64,000 nt of DNA from Taudactylus pleione (GCA_031769625.1 JAUIMM010000570.1:1679501-1743500), one strand, 5' to 3'. Numbered from the stretch's first letter, positions 43,021 to 55,797 are shown. Translations and numbers: made by a program. Notes: generated by a model not told the origin, from the letters alone.

Positions 43021-43580
43021 GGGCCTGATTCAGAGGCACTCGCAAAAAGCGAGTGCTCGCTCTGAATCAGGGCGGGCGCTTGGTTTTTAAGTTGCGGCCT
43101 CTTGGCCGCTCGCATAGCTGTGGGTTACCACCCACAGCTTATGCGAGCGGCCATGATGATGTTAGCAATGTTTTTTTTTTAAATGGCCTCCTGGCCGCTC
43201 GCTAAGCTGTGGCTGACCAGGCCACCCACAAACTACCATCGGGCTTGCGACGAGACCCTTGTAATAGGGTCTCGTGGCCGCAAGCCCCAGAGAGATTTTG
43301 GCTCTAACAGAGCCGGAAGCTCTCTCACTGACATCACTGGTGATGTCAGTGAGGCCGCCCACAAGCGGCTGGCGTTCGCTTGGGAACGCCTCCGTTTGTG
43401 AAGCCACCCCCCGGCCACGCCTGCAAAAGAGGTCGAGCTGTTGATCAACATCGACAGCCGCCCCTTTTGTAGTGAGTCCCGGAGCAATCGCTTTTTGCGC
43501 TCGCTTCGGGGCTCGGATCAGCTGTCTCCATGCAAGAGCAATGATGAATTGCACTGACGCTCGCGTCAAGATGGAATGTT
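43021..43580. mobile_element. MITE family A copy 4 (rearranged)
   Basis: It starts gggcctgattcagaggcactcgc, then at once its inverse tctgaatcaggg (43060-43072). Hairpins gtgggttaccacccac (43120-43136), gagacccttgtaatagggtctc (43253-43274) and ctgacatcactggtgatgtcag (43327-43348) follow. The right end is not clear. Confidence 0.65.
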
Positions 43581-43895
43581 AATTACCGGGGGGCTTGCAA
43601 GATTTTCAAACATTTCCTATCTCTATAAATGTTTATTTAAATGCAAGCATTTTTCTCCTCTGTCAAATATATCAAAAGATTTTTGTATGCAATTGCAGTA
43701 TAACAGTGTTTTTAGGTAAAAATTAAAAGAAAAAGAAAACGCACTTAAATGCCATGTTAAATTGTCACAATTTTCTTCTTCTGCTTCTAATTATAGTTTA
43801 TTTATATGCCACTACAAGGGTTCTGTAGCAAGTTCTGTAGCAGATAAATGTTGTACATCTGTCTCATCGACTGACCATTAGCAATTATGATCTGA

Positions 43896-44310
43896 GGACC
43901 TGATTCAGAGATGGACGCAATTCTGATGTTTACACAGTTGATCGATTATCGGTGGTCTAAAGTAAACAAGCATCTGTGTTGCACTGTGCATGCATCAAGC
44001 TACAGTATCATCAGCTCTAGCATCGACTATTTTCCTTCAATGTGACTGCGTTTGTGGATGGAAACGGTGGAGTGTCGGGCAAAAATGCAGGCGTGTCTCT
44101 ATCGTGTCAGAGACTGCGATCCTGTGTGCAGAAAAGATTGCTCCAGGGTCTTGGTTCCCGCAACCATTCTGTGTGATCAATGGGTTACTCAGAAGTCCGA
44201 CTATCGTAGGATCTGTGACCAATGCTGCGTCTTTGTACGCAGATGCTTGTATTTGCAAAGTCACCACTGTGTACACAGTCGCAGCATTTTTGTCTTAAGG
44301 CTGCAGCATT
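43896..44310. mobile_element. MITE family F fragment
   Basis: The left terminus ggacctgattcagagatggacgcaa matches 57101 (gggtcctgattcagagatggccgcaa), and shared inner phrases include gcgatcctgtgtgcagaaaagattgctcc. The right terminus is absent. Confidence 0.6.
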
Positions 44311-45774
44311 TGTCTATGTCACAGAAAATATCATCTTCTTGCCTAACGTCAGATTTTCAATACAAGGCAACAGAAAATAGCATAGGACAGTAATGCTGGC
44401 CATACAGGGGATGATTTTTGACACGATTTTGGCATTTTCTACAGGTTGGTCACACCAATCGTTTGCAAATAGTTGTATTTTGAGTCTTCTGCGACCCCGA
44501 TGCGCGTCCCCGCCGTCGTCTAGTTGGATCGCAGATCAGATGGTTTTGCAGAGAGATCTCAACTGATCGTGTATGATGTGATACACTTCTATGCATCTTA
44601 TCCTATGATCTTAATGATCAATCGTACACCATTTGACCACATCTTATGAAGAATTTCAAGGGAAATCGTACAACTGATCTTACCAACTTTGAATCTCACC
44701 GTGTATGGGGGCCTTTAGTAAATAAAAAAAAATAATAATGACGAGCGAGTGCTCGGATGAGTAGGAAGGAACTTATATTGGCAGATGCCTACAAGTTGGT
44801 AGGTGCATAGTGGGTGCGAGTAAGGAGGTTAGTCCACACGTTGATTCAAACTAGAGTAGGTTTTATTAAAGAAAACAGGATACATGTTATAGCAGACAAA
44901 CAACAGTCAATACGATAAGGTATCAATCCCTCTTGGGCTAAGTACTGTACCACCATACAGCACTGTGATGCTCCAATAACACAGTGACAGACTTGTGCAC
45001 ATGCAGACACTTTTATAGAGGCATGTAAATGAAACAAGTCTTTCACCTGAACTCTAATCAGCCTGACCTTTAAGTTTGGTGAAAATTATTATTCAGACAT
45101 GTGATGTTATTTAGACAGATGAGTTATGAACAATAACACACAGTTAAGAGACAGCATGTAGCGATTAACCTTTTAAGTTCCCTAGGGAGTGGAAGATTGA
45201 GTATATTTTATGCAAATACTTAATTGGTTCCTGGGAATCTAGCCAATGAGTTGTTTTGTTTGGGGGGATGGTGTGTTTAAGGGTGGATAATCTGCCATTT
45301 TGTGCTATCCGTGAGGCAGAGTTCTGCCTCTTTCCTCCCTTCTCAAATTTCCCTTTGTTGTCTGTCAACCTCGGCAGTCTAGTGGCTATTGCTCTGCCTC
45401 ATATGTGAGGTGCGCTCCCTTACAATACACTATATAGGCTGATTTTACCCTACTGGCTGGCGGGCCGGGCTTATTTTTGTGTGTAGGTATGGGAAGTGGA
45501 GCCTTATACTTGCTGTGGAGAAGGGCAGTTGGCCTTGCAAGTTTTCTTGTGACATCTGAAAGATGATCCTCACAGACTAATTCTCATCCAAATAACAAAA
45601 TCTTGGTGTCCTGAGCAGGCCCATACAGGAAGCCCCTGCAGCTGGCACAGGGCAAAATGTTCTCAATGCACATTCATTTCTGATTGAAGGTGAGCTTTAC
45701 TTTATTATTTTCATCTTATAGCACATTTCCAACCACTGGGCATTTTTTTTTTAATTATTTTATTTTATCTCTTA

Positions 45775-45817
<43 letters not shown>

Positions 45818-46103
45818 AATATTATATTTTATTTTGAAAGACGCAACCTAGTTTCATCAGTGCTGTACAAGGAAGATACATATTAATAGTGAAACTTCTC
45901 ATATCGTACAGTACAGTAAATGAAAGCTAAGAGATCTTTGTAGCTACACTGAACAATAAACCGACAAACTAGGTACAATGTGGACAGGGGACGAGGGTTG
46001 GTTACCTCACTGCACCTTGCCAGGCAAGTGGAGGGGAGTCATGGGGTGAGGAAGGAAGATCAGCCCTCAATAAGCCTGAACTCATGAAGAGCGAGCGCAC
46101 TGA
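44311..46103. other. Non-coding; a possible MITE at 44395-44715
   Basis: ctggccatacaggggatga (44397) and ccgtgtatgggggcctt (44699) look like inverse ends of a small MITE. 44815-45440 has a ttttattaaagaaaacagg tract without a gene. 45640-45760 is AT-rich. Confidence 0.35.
45776..45815. repeat. (ATT)n microsatellite
   Basis: About 13 perfect ATT units. Confidence 0.95.
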
Positions 46104-46549
46104 GGGCCTGATTCAGACCCGCTCGCGAGCGCTCGCAAGTGGGTCGATGTTGAGCTAGTGCGCATGCGCACGACGGACCCGGCTCCGTCGTGCGCATGCG
46201 CAAGACCCGGGTAGCGACGGGCAAGCCGTCGCTATGGGTCTCACTACAAAGGGGGCGTGCTGTTGATGGTGAGTGACAGCACGCCCCCTGTGGTGGGCAT
46301 GCCGGGGGCGTGGCTGGCCAAAAGCACTCCAGGGCTTGCGGCAGATGAGACCGTACCACAAGGGTCTTGTTGCAAGCCCGATGGTCGCGATGGTCTTGAC
46401 CATTGCGACCATCTTTTTGGCCGCTCGCTATAGCTGTGAGTAGGCACCCACAGCTATGCGAGCGGCCAGGAGGCCGCTCTAAAATCAGGAAGGACAGCCC
46501 TGATTTAGAGCGAGCGCTCTGTCAGAGCGTCCGGCTCTGAATCAGGGCC
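46104..46549. mobile_element. MITE family A copy 5 (TGA duplication)
   Basis: Inverted ends GGGCCTGATTCAGACCC and GGCTCTGAATCAGGGCC are flanked by TGA on both sides (46101-46103, 46550-46552). The central hairpin gcgcatgcgcacgacgga / tccgtcgtgcgcatgcgc (46161-46201) is perfect. Confidence 0.88.
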
Positions 46550-46552
46550 TGA

Positions 46553-47414
46553 GTCCCTGAGGGGGACTGGGAGACATGAGACTTATATGTGACGCCATGG
46601 AAGAGGCAGCCGAGAACAGGAAGTTGAGCACAAGGCACGCACTTTGGTCACAGTGGGCGTCTCTCTTGCAAGCACCCTTCATGACAAATGCAGGTGCCAA
46701 CGGGGTAGCGACCATGCCACCCTCTGGACCTTGTGCACATGGGAGACAGCACTGCTCACACACCCCTAGTTGTGGCCCAGGCCTGGTGCACAGTACAGAA
46801 CCTAGTTCCCTGTGTCCAATGTACTATATATTTCCAAATCCCTGGAGGCCAAATGTGCCCTACAGAGCACAGTCCGCATGTATAACTCAGAGCCCATTCC
46901 CCAGCTGCTGGTGAAGGTTTATATACTTATATTCTTGCTCCCATTGGGTCTATTTTCCAAGCTGCTATAAGGCAGAACAGAGACAGCAAAAGATGCAAAA
47001 GAGATGGTAGAATAGAACAGGGCTGTCATTTAGAAATTGCTGCAAAACCGCCACCAAACCCCCGGGGTTTAGAAGTAAATTTTGCCCAAGTGCTGAGTAA
47101 AGTGGGCGTCCTTGTGTAGTGCTGCGACGGGAGAGCGTGCAATGAATTAGCGTATTATCACAGTTGAACTGCATGCGCAACTGCATACACAGTTGCGATC
47201 CGTAGTGAATCAGGCCCAAAGATCTTTGAGAAACACTGGAACTGCACAAAACCTATATCTTATCTGAAATTAAATATAAATAGAGTGTATGAAATACTCA
47301 GAAATGATTTTCTATTATCTGTAGTTTGCCATAAAGCAGTGATAGCCAACCCGATGCCATGCAGGTGCCACATGGGCTATCCTTAACCTTCCCTGTGGAC
47401 GCACATTACCTTTA
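46553..47414. other. Non-coding, with a family-F fragment at 47099-47217
   Basis: The fragment ends with gttgcgatccgtagtgaatcaggccc. A 112-codon frame at 46576-46914 lacks recognisable features and is not called. Confidence 0.4.
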
Positions 47415-47602
47415 GGGGTCTATTTACTAAGCAGTGTTAGGAGACAGAGTGAAAAGTGATAAGGTGCCAGCCAATCAGCTCCCAACTGTCATTTCACAGG
47501 CTGTGTTTGAAAAATGACAGTTGGGAGCTGATTGGCTGGCACCTTATTACTTTCTTATCACTTTTCACTCTGTCTCCTAACACTGCTTAGTAAATAGACC
47601 CC
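47415..47602. mobile_element. Fold-back MITE, 188 bp, near-perfect palindrome (TTA duplication)
   Basis: It begins GGGGTCTATTTACTAAGC and ends with the exact inverse. Nearly every base of the two 85-base arms pairs, with a short loop near 47503-47510. TTA flanks both sides (47412-47414, 47603-47605), the T-W-A target type of PIF/Harbinger elements. Confidence 0.9.
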
Positions 47603-49202
47603 TTAATCTCAGCTATGAGTTAGAGCAATGTACATTTTATGAAAGAAACACCTATAACAGCACTTTACAACAAACAAACAATCTGCCAATAACAGAGGAA
47701 GGAGGTAGGGGGGCCGTAGATAAAGGCTCGGAGGGCCAAATGTGTCTTTAGGGCCGTCTGTTGCCCACACTGCTGTAGCCAGCGTTCCCTTTATATATGA
47801 GATAATTCACAAAGTGTACAGACTGTATGTTTCCCTTGTGTGTAACACACATGTAAAGGTGTAACAGCCCTGTATATATAGTTTAACACGTCATCCTACT
47901 ATACTCCAACCCTCATAGGCACCCCTGTGCTTCCCTGCTGCGCACCCCACCTTGGATGAGACACAGCAGGTCAACACATTCCCAAAAGGAAGCGGAGATC
48001 AACAAAACAGCTCAGATGTGACTTATTTATCTTCTTAAATATCTGTTACTGGAGACAGATGTGTCTTCAAAGAATTCACCTAATGCTACTTTGGCACTGA
48101 TACAATTCCAAGGTCGGATCAGAGGCCATTAAAAAAATGTGCTTTATGTGTAATAGCTGTGTGATATGTGTTCTAATGACTGGAGGTTTCGTCCTTAGAA
48201 GCCAATCAGATTCTGTTATTTTCAAGGGTATCCTAAGTCCTAACATGTTCTGCACAGAGACCTGTAGAACATGTGAATTATCATGGTAAAGCCAGTTTAT
48301 GTCATAATCATCCTTATTATAACTAGTAACATAACATATTCCGGGTCACCTCAGTCTGTCGGCTGTTTGCCCCGTCCCGCCATCTGGTCTGTCCAATCCT
48401 GCCCACCTCTCTGTTCGCTGCTCTGGTCCCCGATCCCCACTGTATTCCACACCTCCTGTCTGTCTGTCTGCTCATACCTACCCTGTCCCCCTCTCTGTCC
48501 ACTGCTCTGTCTCACCCTGCCCCCCGCTCTGTCCTGCTCCGCCCTCTCCTCCATCCCACGGCTGCACATTTGCAAAATAACAGCTAGAATCTGACTGGTT
48601 GCTATGGGCAACATCTCCACTTCTAAAAACCTGCACCTTAGTAAATATACCCCATAGTCTTTATCAACCAAGACTGATTGCCAGTCAAAATGATTGAAGA
48701 AAGGGTGTTGGATAAGATAATGAGAATGTGAGTGCACACTCACTAATGTGGAATGTATTAGCTAACTATGGCTAGAGAAATGTATCTTCAATACAATTTA
48801 AATATTGCTACTTTATTTTCCCACTTCTGGCTGTAATGTGCCATCTTGTGACAAGTCCCTGTAACAGCAGATTTATTTTTTCTAAAACTTTAAACATTTG
48901 TTATATCATAATTTAGTGACAGCCTGGATCTAGTTTACAAAAATGATACAACAGGCCACTGAAAGTTATTTAGGACTTGTCGTAGCATCATCCATACCAG
49001 AATCTCACAGCCCTTTGAAAGGTTGTCTCCAGATGAGAGAAAATGGTACAGATTGCAGATACTGCAATCCCATGAGTGTAGTTTTATGTATCCTGTGCTT
49101 GAAAACATTTTAGCCTATAACTCTATAACATGGATTGTAGCTATATTCCCCGACCATGTTTTACATCGTTATTCTATTGCTGACTGACTGATAGGTTTAT
49201 AC
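47603..49202. other. Non-coding; C/T-rich stretch and a MITE fragment
   Basis: 48350-48560 is pyrimidine-rich with repeated ctgtctgtct / cctgcccacctctctg phrases. 48575-48652 resembles half of a family-H fold-back (ctgactggttgctatgggcaacatctcc). No gene. Confidence 0.4.
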
Positions 49203-49503
49203 TAGAGATGTTAACGTAGATGTGAATCCCCAAACTAAGGGGATCCCAGTCAAAATGAGTCCCAATCGGATCACTTTTGGGGTTCCGAGTAGAACCAAGT
49301 CCTGTCTCGGGTCTGCGTGTAAGTTCGGAACTTAGATTTTATAACCGAATCTCAGTTTGGATTGCATGTAAAGTAAACAGGTCAAAATTACATGATTTTA
49401 GCTGGTTTTATCAAATTTAAAGTAATCCAAAACTGAATTCGAACCAAAACACTTGAGAGCAGTTTTTCCAGAACCAAAACATGGGGGTCCGCGCACATCT
49501 CTA
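49203..49503. mobile_element. hAT-type MITE family O, 301 bp
   Basis: Ends TAGAGATGT and ACATCTCTA are inverse and resemble the TAGGGGTGT terminus of the large hAT. The flanks gtttatac (49195-49202) and gtttacac (49504-49511) match in 7 of 8. Internal phrases such as gaaccaaaacac are also reminiscent of the big element, so it may belong to the same clade. Confidence 0.8.
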
Positions 49504-49652
49504 GTTTACACGCACCTTGGTGGTATACTAGACTTTCTTTACCTCAAAGTTTTAGATCTTGTGCCTATTGCTTAGTAAAATTGTACTGGCATAAACTAAT
49601 ATAATTTTTTTCCCCAATCAATATATTCTATTATGATAATAGTTATCATATA

Positions 49653-51945
49653 GGGGCCTATTCAAGATGTTAATTATCGAGGTCCGAAAGGCCTCGATAA
49701 TTCACGGCCATTCACGGCCATTCCGTGAGAGGAAGGTAAGTAGGAGATATCTGTGATACTAGTGTATGGGGACAGCGGGCCATTCCGTGAGAGGAAGGTA
49801 AGCAGGAGATATCTGTGATACTAGTGTATGGGGACAGCAGGCCATTCCAGGAGGGGAAGGTAAGCAGGAGATATCTGTGATACTAGTGTATGAGGACAGC
49901 GGGCCATTCCGGGAGAGAAAGGTAAGCAGGAGATATCTGTGATACTAGTGTATGAGAATAGCGGGCCATTCCGGGAGAGGAATGTAAGCAGTAGATATCT
50001 GTGATACTAGTGTATGAGGACAGCGGGCCATTCCGGGAGAGGAAGGTAAGCAGGAGATATCTGTGATACTAGTGTATGGGGACAGCGGCCATTCCGGGAT
50101 AGGAAGGTAACCAGGAGATATCTGTGATACTAGTGTATGGGGACTGAAGGCCATTCCGGGAGAGGAATGTAATCAGGAGATATCTGTGATACAAGTGTAT
50201 GGGGACAGCGGGCCATTCCAGGAGAGGAAGGTAAGCAGGAGATATCTGTGATACTAGTGTATGGGGACAGCAGGCCATTCCGGAAGAGAAAGGTAAGCAG
50301 GAGATATCTGTGATACTAGTGTATGGGGACAGCGGGCAATTCCGGGAGAGGAAGGTAAGTAGGAGATATCTGTGATACTAGTGTATGGGGACAGCGGGCC
50401 ATTCCGGGAGAGAAAGGTAAGCAGGAGATATCTGTGATACTAATGTATGGGGACAGCGGGCAATTCCGGGAGAGGAAGGTAAGTAGGAGATATCTGTGAT
50501 ACTAGTGTATGGGGACAGCGGGCCATTCTGGGAGAGAAAGGTAAGCAGGAGATATCTGTGATACTAGTGTATGGGAATAGCGGGCCATTCCGGGAGAGGA
50601 ATGTAAGCAGTAGATATCTGTGATACTAGTGTATGAGGACAGCGGGCCATTCCGGGAGAGGAAGGTAAGCAGGAGATATCTGTGATACTAGTGTATGGGG
50701 ACAGCGGGCCATTCCGGGAGAGGAAGGTAAGCAGGAGATATTTGTGATACTAGTGTATGGGGACAGCGGGCCATTCCGGGAGAGAAAGGTAAGCAGGAGA
50801 TATCTGTGATACTAGTGTATGGGAATAGCGGGCCATTCCGGGAGAGGAAGGTAAGCAGGAGATATTTGTGATACTAGTGTATGGGGACAGCGGGCCATTC
50901 CGGGAGAGAAAGGTAAGCAGGAGATATCTGTGATACTAGTGTATGGGAATAGCGGGCCATTCCGGGAGAGGAAGGTAAGCAGGAGATATCTGTGATACTA
51001 GTGTATGGGGACAGTAGGCCATTCCGGGATAGGAAGGTAAGCAGGAGATATCTGTGATACTAGTGTATGGGAATAGCGGGCCATTCCGGGAGAGGAATGT
51101 AAGCAGTAGATATCTGTGATACTAGTGTATGAGGACAGCGGGCCATTCCGGGAGAGGAAGGTAAGCAGGAGATATCTGTGATACTAGTGTATGGGGACAG
51201 CGGGCCATTCCGGGAGAGGAAGGTAAGCAGGAGATATCTGTGATACTAGTGTATGGGGACAGTAGGCCATTCCGGGAGAGGAAGGTAAGCAGGAGATATC
51301 TGTGATACTAGTGTATGGGGACAGCGGGCCATTCCGGGAGAGGAAGGTAAGCAGGAGATATCTGTGATACTAGTGTATGGGGACAGTGGGCCATTCCGGG
51401 AGAGAAAGGTTAGCAGGAGATATCTGTGATACTAGTGTATGGGATAAAAGGAGGAAAGCTGATACACACTCTAAGTACTAAGAATAATAAATACCAAAAA
51501 TATATAATAATAAATATATAATAAACTATCAATAAACATGGTGTTATACACTAGTGTATGGGGATAGCGGCCATTCCGCAAGAGGAAGGTAAGCAGGAGA
51601 TATCTGTGATACTAGTGTATGAGGACAGTGGGCCATTCAGGGAGAGGAAGGTAAGCAGGAGATATCTGTGATACTAGTGTATGGGGACAGTGGGCCATTC
51701 CGCAAGAGGAAGGTAAGCAGGAGATATCTGTGATACTAGTGTATGGGGACAGCGGGCCATATCCGGAGAGGAAGGTAAGCAGGAGATATCTGTGATACTA
51801 GTGTATGGGGACAGCGGGCCATATCCGGAGAGGAAGGTAAGCAGGAGATATCTGTGATACTAGTGTATGGGGACAGCGGGCCATTTCCGCAGAGTTAGGT
51901 AAGCAGGAGATATCTCTGAAGAACTCAACAACAAACTGGCATTAA
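49653..51945. repeat. 62-bp minisatellite of about 34 units within a family-C MITE
   Basis: The array starts after ggggcctattcaagatg (a family-C end). Each unit reads gggccattccgggagagg, then aaGGTAAGcaggagatatc, then tgtgatactagtgtatgggg and acagc. About 28 units run to 51444, then an AT-rich 105-base interruption (51445-51550), then six more. Subtypes (gggaatagc; gtaagcagtag; gatatttgtg) recur in blocks, for example 50576-50640 again at 51065-51130. Each unit contains a 5' splice-site-like GGTAAG. The minus-strand frames made of LVSQISP-type repeats are artefacts. Confidence 0.95.
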
Positions 51946-51988
51946 CATTCGGCAAAAAATTCCAGTAATTGAAATTAGTAAACTTAGA

Positions 51989-54900
51989 GGGGTATTCAAT
52001 ATGAAACGTTAACTTCACTGTCGAAGTTAACGTTTCATATCAGAGTTTTATCCCCTTATCCCCGTATTCAATATAAAATTAACGAAAACGGGAACCTCCG
52101 AAGTTGGATTTGCATAAAGTTACGAATTTTTCCTTAAAAAAATTGTAAGACCCCCCTAAAGTTGTAAAAACATGGGGGATCACTATGGGTACCCCCGCTT
52201 TAGCCTTTAAATGAAAGTCGGGGATTTAAATAGCCGCAGCAGGTGTTTTTTTCCCGACATTGAAGAAGTGTTGCAGAAGAGCACTTAGGTAATTTTTTTC
52301 ATTTTTTTAAGTGGTCTCATCAAATTTGGGGTACATGAAAATGGGTACTAACATATTTTTAAGTCCCTAAAGGTACTTTTTAAAATTCTGTAAAAATCCA
52401 CCTGCTGCTACTTTGCGCAATGAAAAAAACACCTGCCCCATTACTTGGGGACCCCACCAGAAATAATTTCGTTATTTTGGGGGGTTTTTTAGCTAATTTT
52501 TTTTTTAAACCCCAATTTTTTTTTTAAGGGTGTCCCGATTTTTTGTAGGACATTTTTTTTTTAACATTTCCTTTTAAGGGGACATTCCCAAAACTACAGG
52601 CTATTTTTTATAAGCCTACACCCCCAAACCCCTATTCTGCATTTTTTTTCACTTGCTATAGTGCTTAGAAAAATTATCCCTGTTTTTTAAAAAATGACCC
52701 TTAACCCCATTTAAGGAAAAAAACTTGAATTTTCGGGAAATATGCCTGGGACCCCCCTAAAGATGTCCTGACATGAGGGATCACTATGGGTAACCCCGTT
52801 TTTGCCTGCAAAAGAAAGTCGGGTTTTTAAATAGCTTTGCAAGGTGTTTTTCCCTGCTGCGGCTATTAGAAACCCCGACTTCCTTCAGGAGTTAAAAATG
52901 AGGGTACCCATAGTGATCCCCCATGTCTAGACATCTTTAAGGGGGTCCCTAGAATATTTCCCGAAAATTCCCGTTTTAGTTAACCTGTAAAAAAAAATTA
53001 TTAAAAACTTACAAAAAAAATGACATAAGGTCCCCCCCCAAAAGCCAAACCAGCCCCAGGCTTGCCAGCCAGTGGTGGTTTCTAAAAATACGGGGAACAA
53101 AATGTGTAGGGTTCCACCGTATTTTAGAAACCAACACCAGGCTGCAGGGACTAGTGCTGGTTTTAAATATAGGGGCAAAAACGACGTGGGGTACCCCCTA
53201 TATTTAAGACCAGCACCAGACCCAACCGACCGGGGTGTAATACCACAGCCCGGAGACCCAATCACCGGGGCTCCAGGTCCAAAGCATTACACCACAAGTC
53301 GGTCAGCGCAAGCCGGTGATCTTGGGGGAGTCGGGGACCCCCCAAAAAAGGGTCCCCCCTCTCCCGAGCACCACAGGCTTACGCTGAAGCCTGGGGCTCA
53401 TCCCCATACCCCTGGAGCGGTGGGTATGGGAGTAATAGGGGGGCCAAATAATGTGACACTATTGTAATTTACAGTGGAACTACAAGTGCCAGCATGCCTG
53501 CCATTTTGCACTTGTGGAACTACAAGTGCCAGCAGACATGCGGCACCTGTAATTTCACTGTAAAATAAATACTGTAGTTAAAAAAAGACAAAACACACAC
53601 ACCGTGCCCAGTATAAGTTTATTACATACACCTACCCATTCACACATACTTACCTATACCAGAAATTTCTGTCCCCTTCTCCAGATGATATCCTTCAAAG
53701 TTGGCCCTGTAAGGAAGATTTCATACTCACCTACATCCAGCGCTGGTCTCCGCAGTAATCCATGGGATTTAAAAATAAAAAAACGCATTTACCCGATCCA
53801 CGCTACAAGCTATCTGTAAGTGTGTTGTCACACATACAGATAGCTCCCGATTGGCCACTGATGGCACATCGACGGAGCTTGCAGTCCTGAGAGCCAATCA
53901 GCAGCCGCGCTGACTGTAGCGCGGCCGTTGATAGGCTCCGGCAACTGACAGTTCCCATGTGGGTGAGTCAGCCCAGGTGGGAACTGTCAGTTGCTGGAGC
54001 CAATCAGCGGGCACTCTACAGTGAGCGCTGCCGCTGATTGGCTGACGGGACTGCAATGCCCCATGAAGTGCCGATAGCGGGCATTCGGGAGCTATCTGTA
54101 TGTGTGGCAACACACACACAGATAGCTGTGTTCCGTGGATCGGGTAACTCGTTTTTTTGTTTTAAAACACCCATGGATTACTGCGGAGACCAGCGCTGGA
54201 TGTAGGTGAGTATGAAATCTTTCTTGCAGGGCCAGGTACCATGGATTTCTACTTGCCAAGGGGACCGAACATCTGGTATAGGTAAGTATGTGTGAATGGT
54301 TAGGTGTGTTTAATAAACTTATACTGGGCACGGTGTGTGTGTTTTGCCTTTTTTTAACTATTTATTTTACAGTGAAATTACAGGTGCCGCATGTCTGCTG
54401 GCACTTGTAGTTCCACAAGTGCAAAATGGCAGGCATGCTGGCACTTGTAGTTCCACTGTAAATTACAATAGTGTTACATTATTTGGCCCCCCTATTACCC
54501 CCATACCCACCGCTCCAGGGGTATGGGGATGTCCCAGGTTTCAGCGTAAGCCTGTGGTGCTCGGGAGAGGGGGGACCCTTTTTTGGGGGGTCCCCGACTC
54601 CCCCAAGATCACCGGCTTGCGCTGACCGACTTGGGGCGTAATGCTTTGGACCTGGAGCCCCGGTGATTGGGTCTCCGGGCTGTGGCATTACACCCCGGTC
54701 TGTTGTGTCTGGTGCTGGTCTTAAATATAGGGGGTACCCCACGTCGTTTTTGACCCCTATATTTAAAACCAGCACTAGTCCCTGCAGCCTGGTGTTGGTT
54801 TCTAAAATACGGTGGAACCCTACACTTTTTGTTCCCCGTATTTTTAGAAACCACCACTGGCTGCAAGCCTGGGGTTGGTTTGGCTTTTGGGGGGGGACCT

Positions 54901-55656
54901 TATGTCATTTTTTTTGTAAATTTTTACAAATTTTTTTTACAGGATAACAAAAACGGGAATTTTCGGGAAATATTCTAGGGACGCCCCTAAAGATGTCTAC
55001 ACATGGGGGATCACTATGGGTACCCCCATTTTTAACTCCTGAAGGAAGTCGGGGTTTCTAATAGCCGCGGCAAGTGCATAAATGCGACTTTGAAGAAAGT
55101 GGTGCAGAAAAGCATTTAGATTTTTTTTGGGGGAAAAATAACTATGCCCAGCAAATTTGGGGTACTTGAAAATGGGGGTCAGCATATTTTAAAGTTGCTA
55201 AAGAGACTTGAAAAAATCGTGAAAAACCCACCTGCCGCAAGGAGCTGCAATGAAAAAAACACCTGGGGCATACTTGGGGACCCCCCCAGAGTCAAGTTCG
55301 CAATTTTTTTACTTTGTTCCCCAACATTTTTTTTTTTGGGCCCCCAAATTTAAAATGCTTTTTTTGGGATGTTCCGTTTTTTTTTTTTTTTTTTTTTTAC
55401 ACAGATCATTTCAAGGGGTCATTCTGAAGGGTGCAGGCTATTTTTTTTAAGCCTGCACCCCTAAACCCCAGTTCTGCACTTTTTTTCGACACCTATTCAA
55501 TGGTGAAAAGTTATCCCCGTTTTTTATCAAAGACTTTTCAAAACTGCGATAAGTCTCTGAAATTGAATACGGTGTAAAAGTAAAACCTGCGATAATGACG
55601 TCATACCTCCGATATTAACGCAAAAACGGACTTATCGCTCCCATATTGAATACCCC
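51989..55656. mobile_element. 3.67-kb composite fold-back element (GGGGTATTCAATATG termini)
   Basis: The termini GGGGTATTCAATATG and CATATTGAATACCCC are exact inverses. Inside are two arms of about 1.0 kb, inverted about a centre near 53965 (52858-53870 against 54060-55070). Flanking these, 52150-52730 is repeated in direct orientation at 54990-55560. The central loop has the fold-back gcgctgactgtagcgcgg and ccaatcagc boxes. No transposase-like peptide is present, and the long open frames in the arms are mirror shadows. No flank duplication is evident. Confidence 0.85.
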
Positions 55657-55797
55657 TGTTATTTCAACATTTTTCATTTCATTTTCATCTTAGCATCATT
55701 TTACTGTGGTTAAACAAAATATTACCGGACTCTTTTTAGGATGCTTTATATTATTAATATACATTTCTATTCACAGTATATTTATAGTGTAAACTCA

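Noticed and set aside
48283..48594. Pro/Cys/Leu-rich frame with a hydrophobic start
   Set aside because: Lies in a pyrimidine-rich low-complexity stretch and lacks splice context or homology that I recognise.
49653..51915. Possible CRISPR-like array
   Set aside because: Repeats are directly adjoining 62-bp units without unique spacers, in a eukaryotic context, so this is a minisatellite.
52927..55353. Several open frames of 60-130 codons in the large fold-back
   Set aside because: Mirror-image frames arise because the arms are inverted copies; no recognisable domain.
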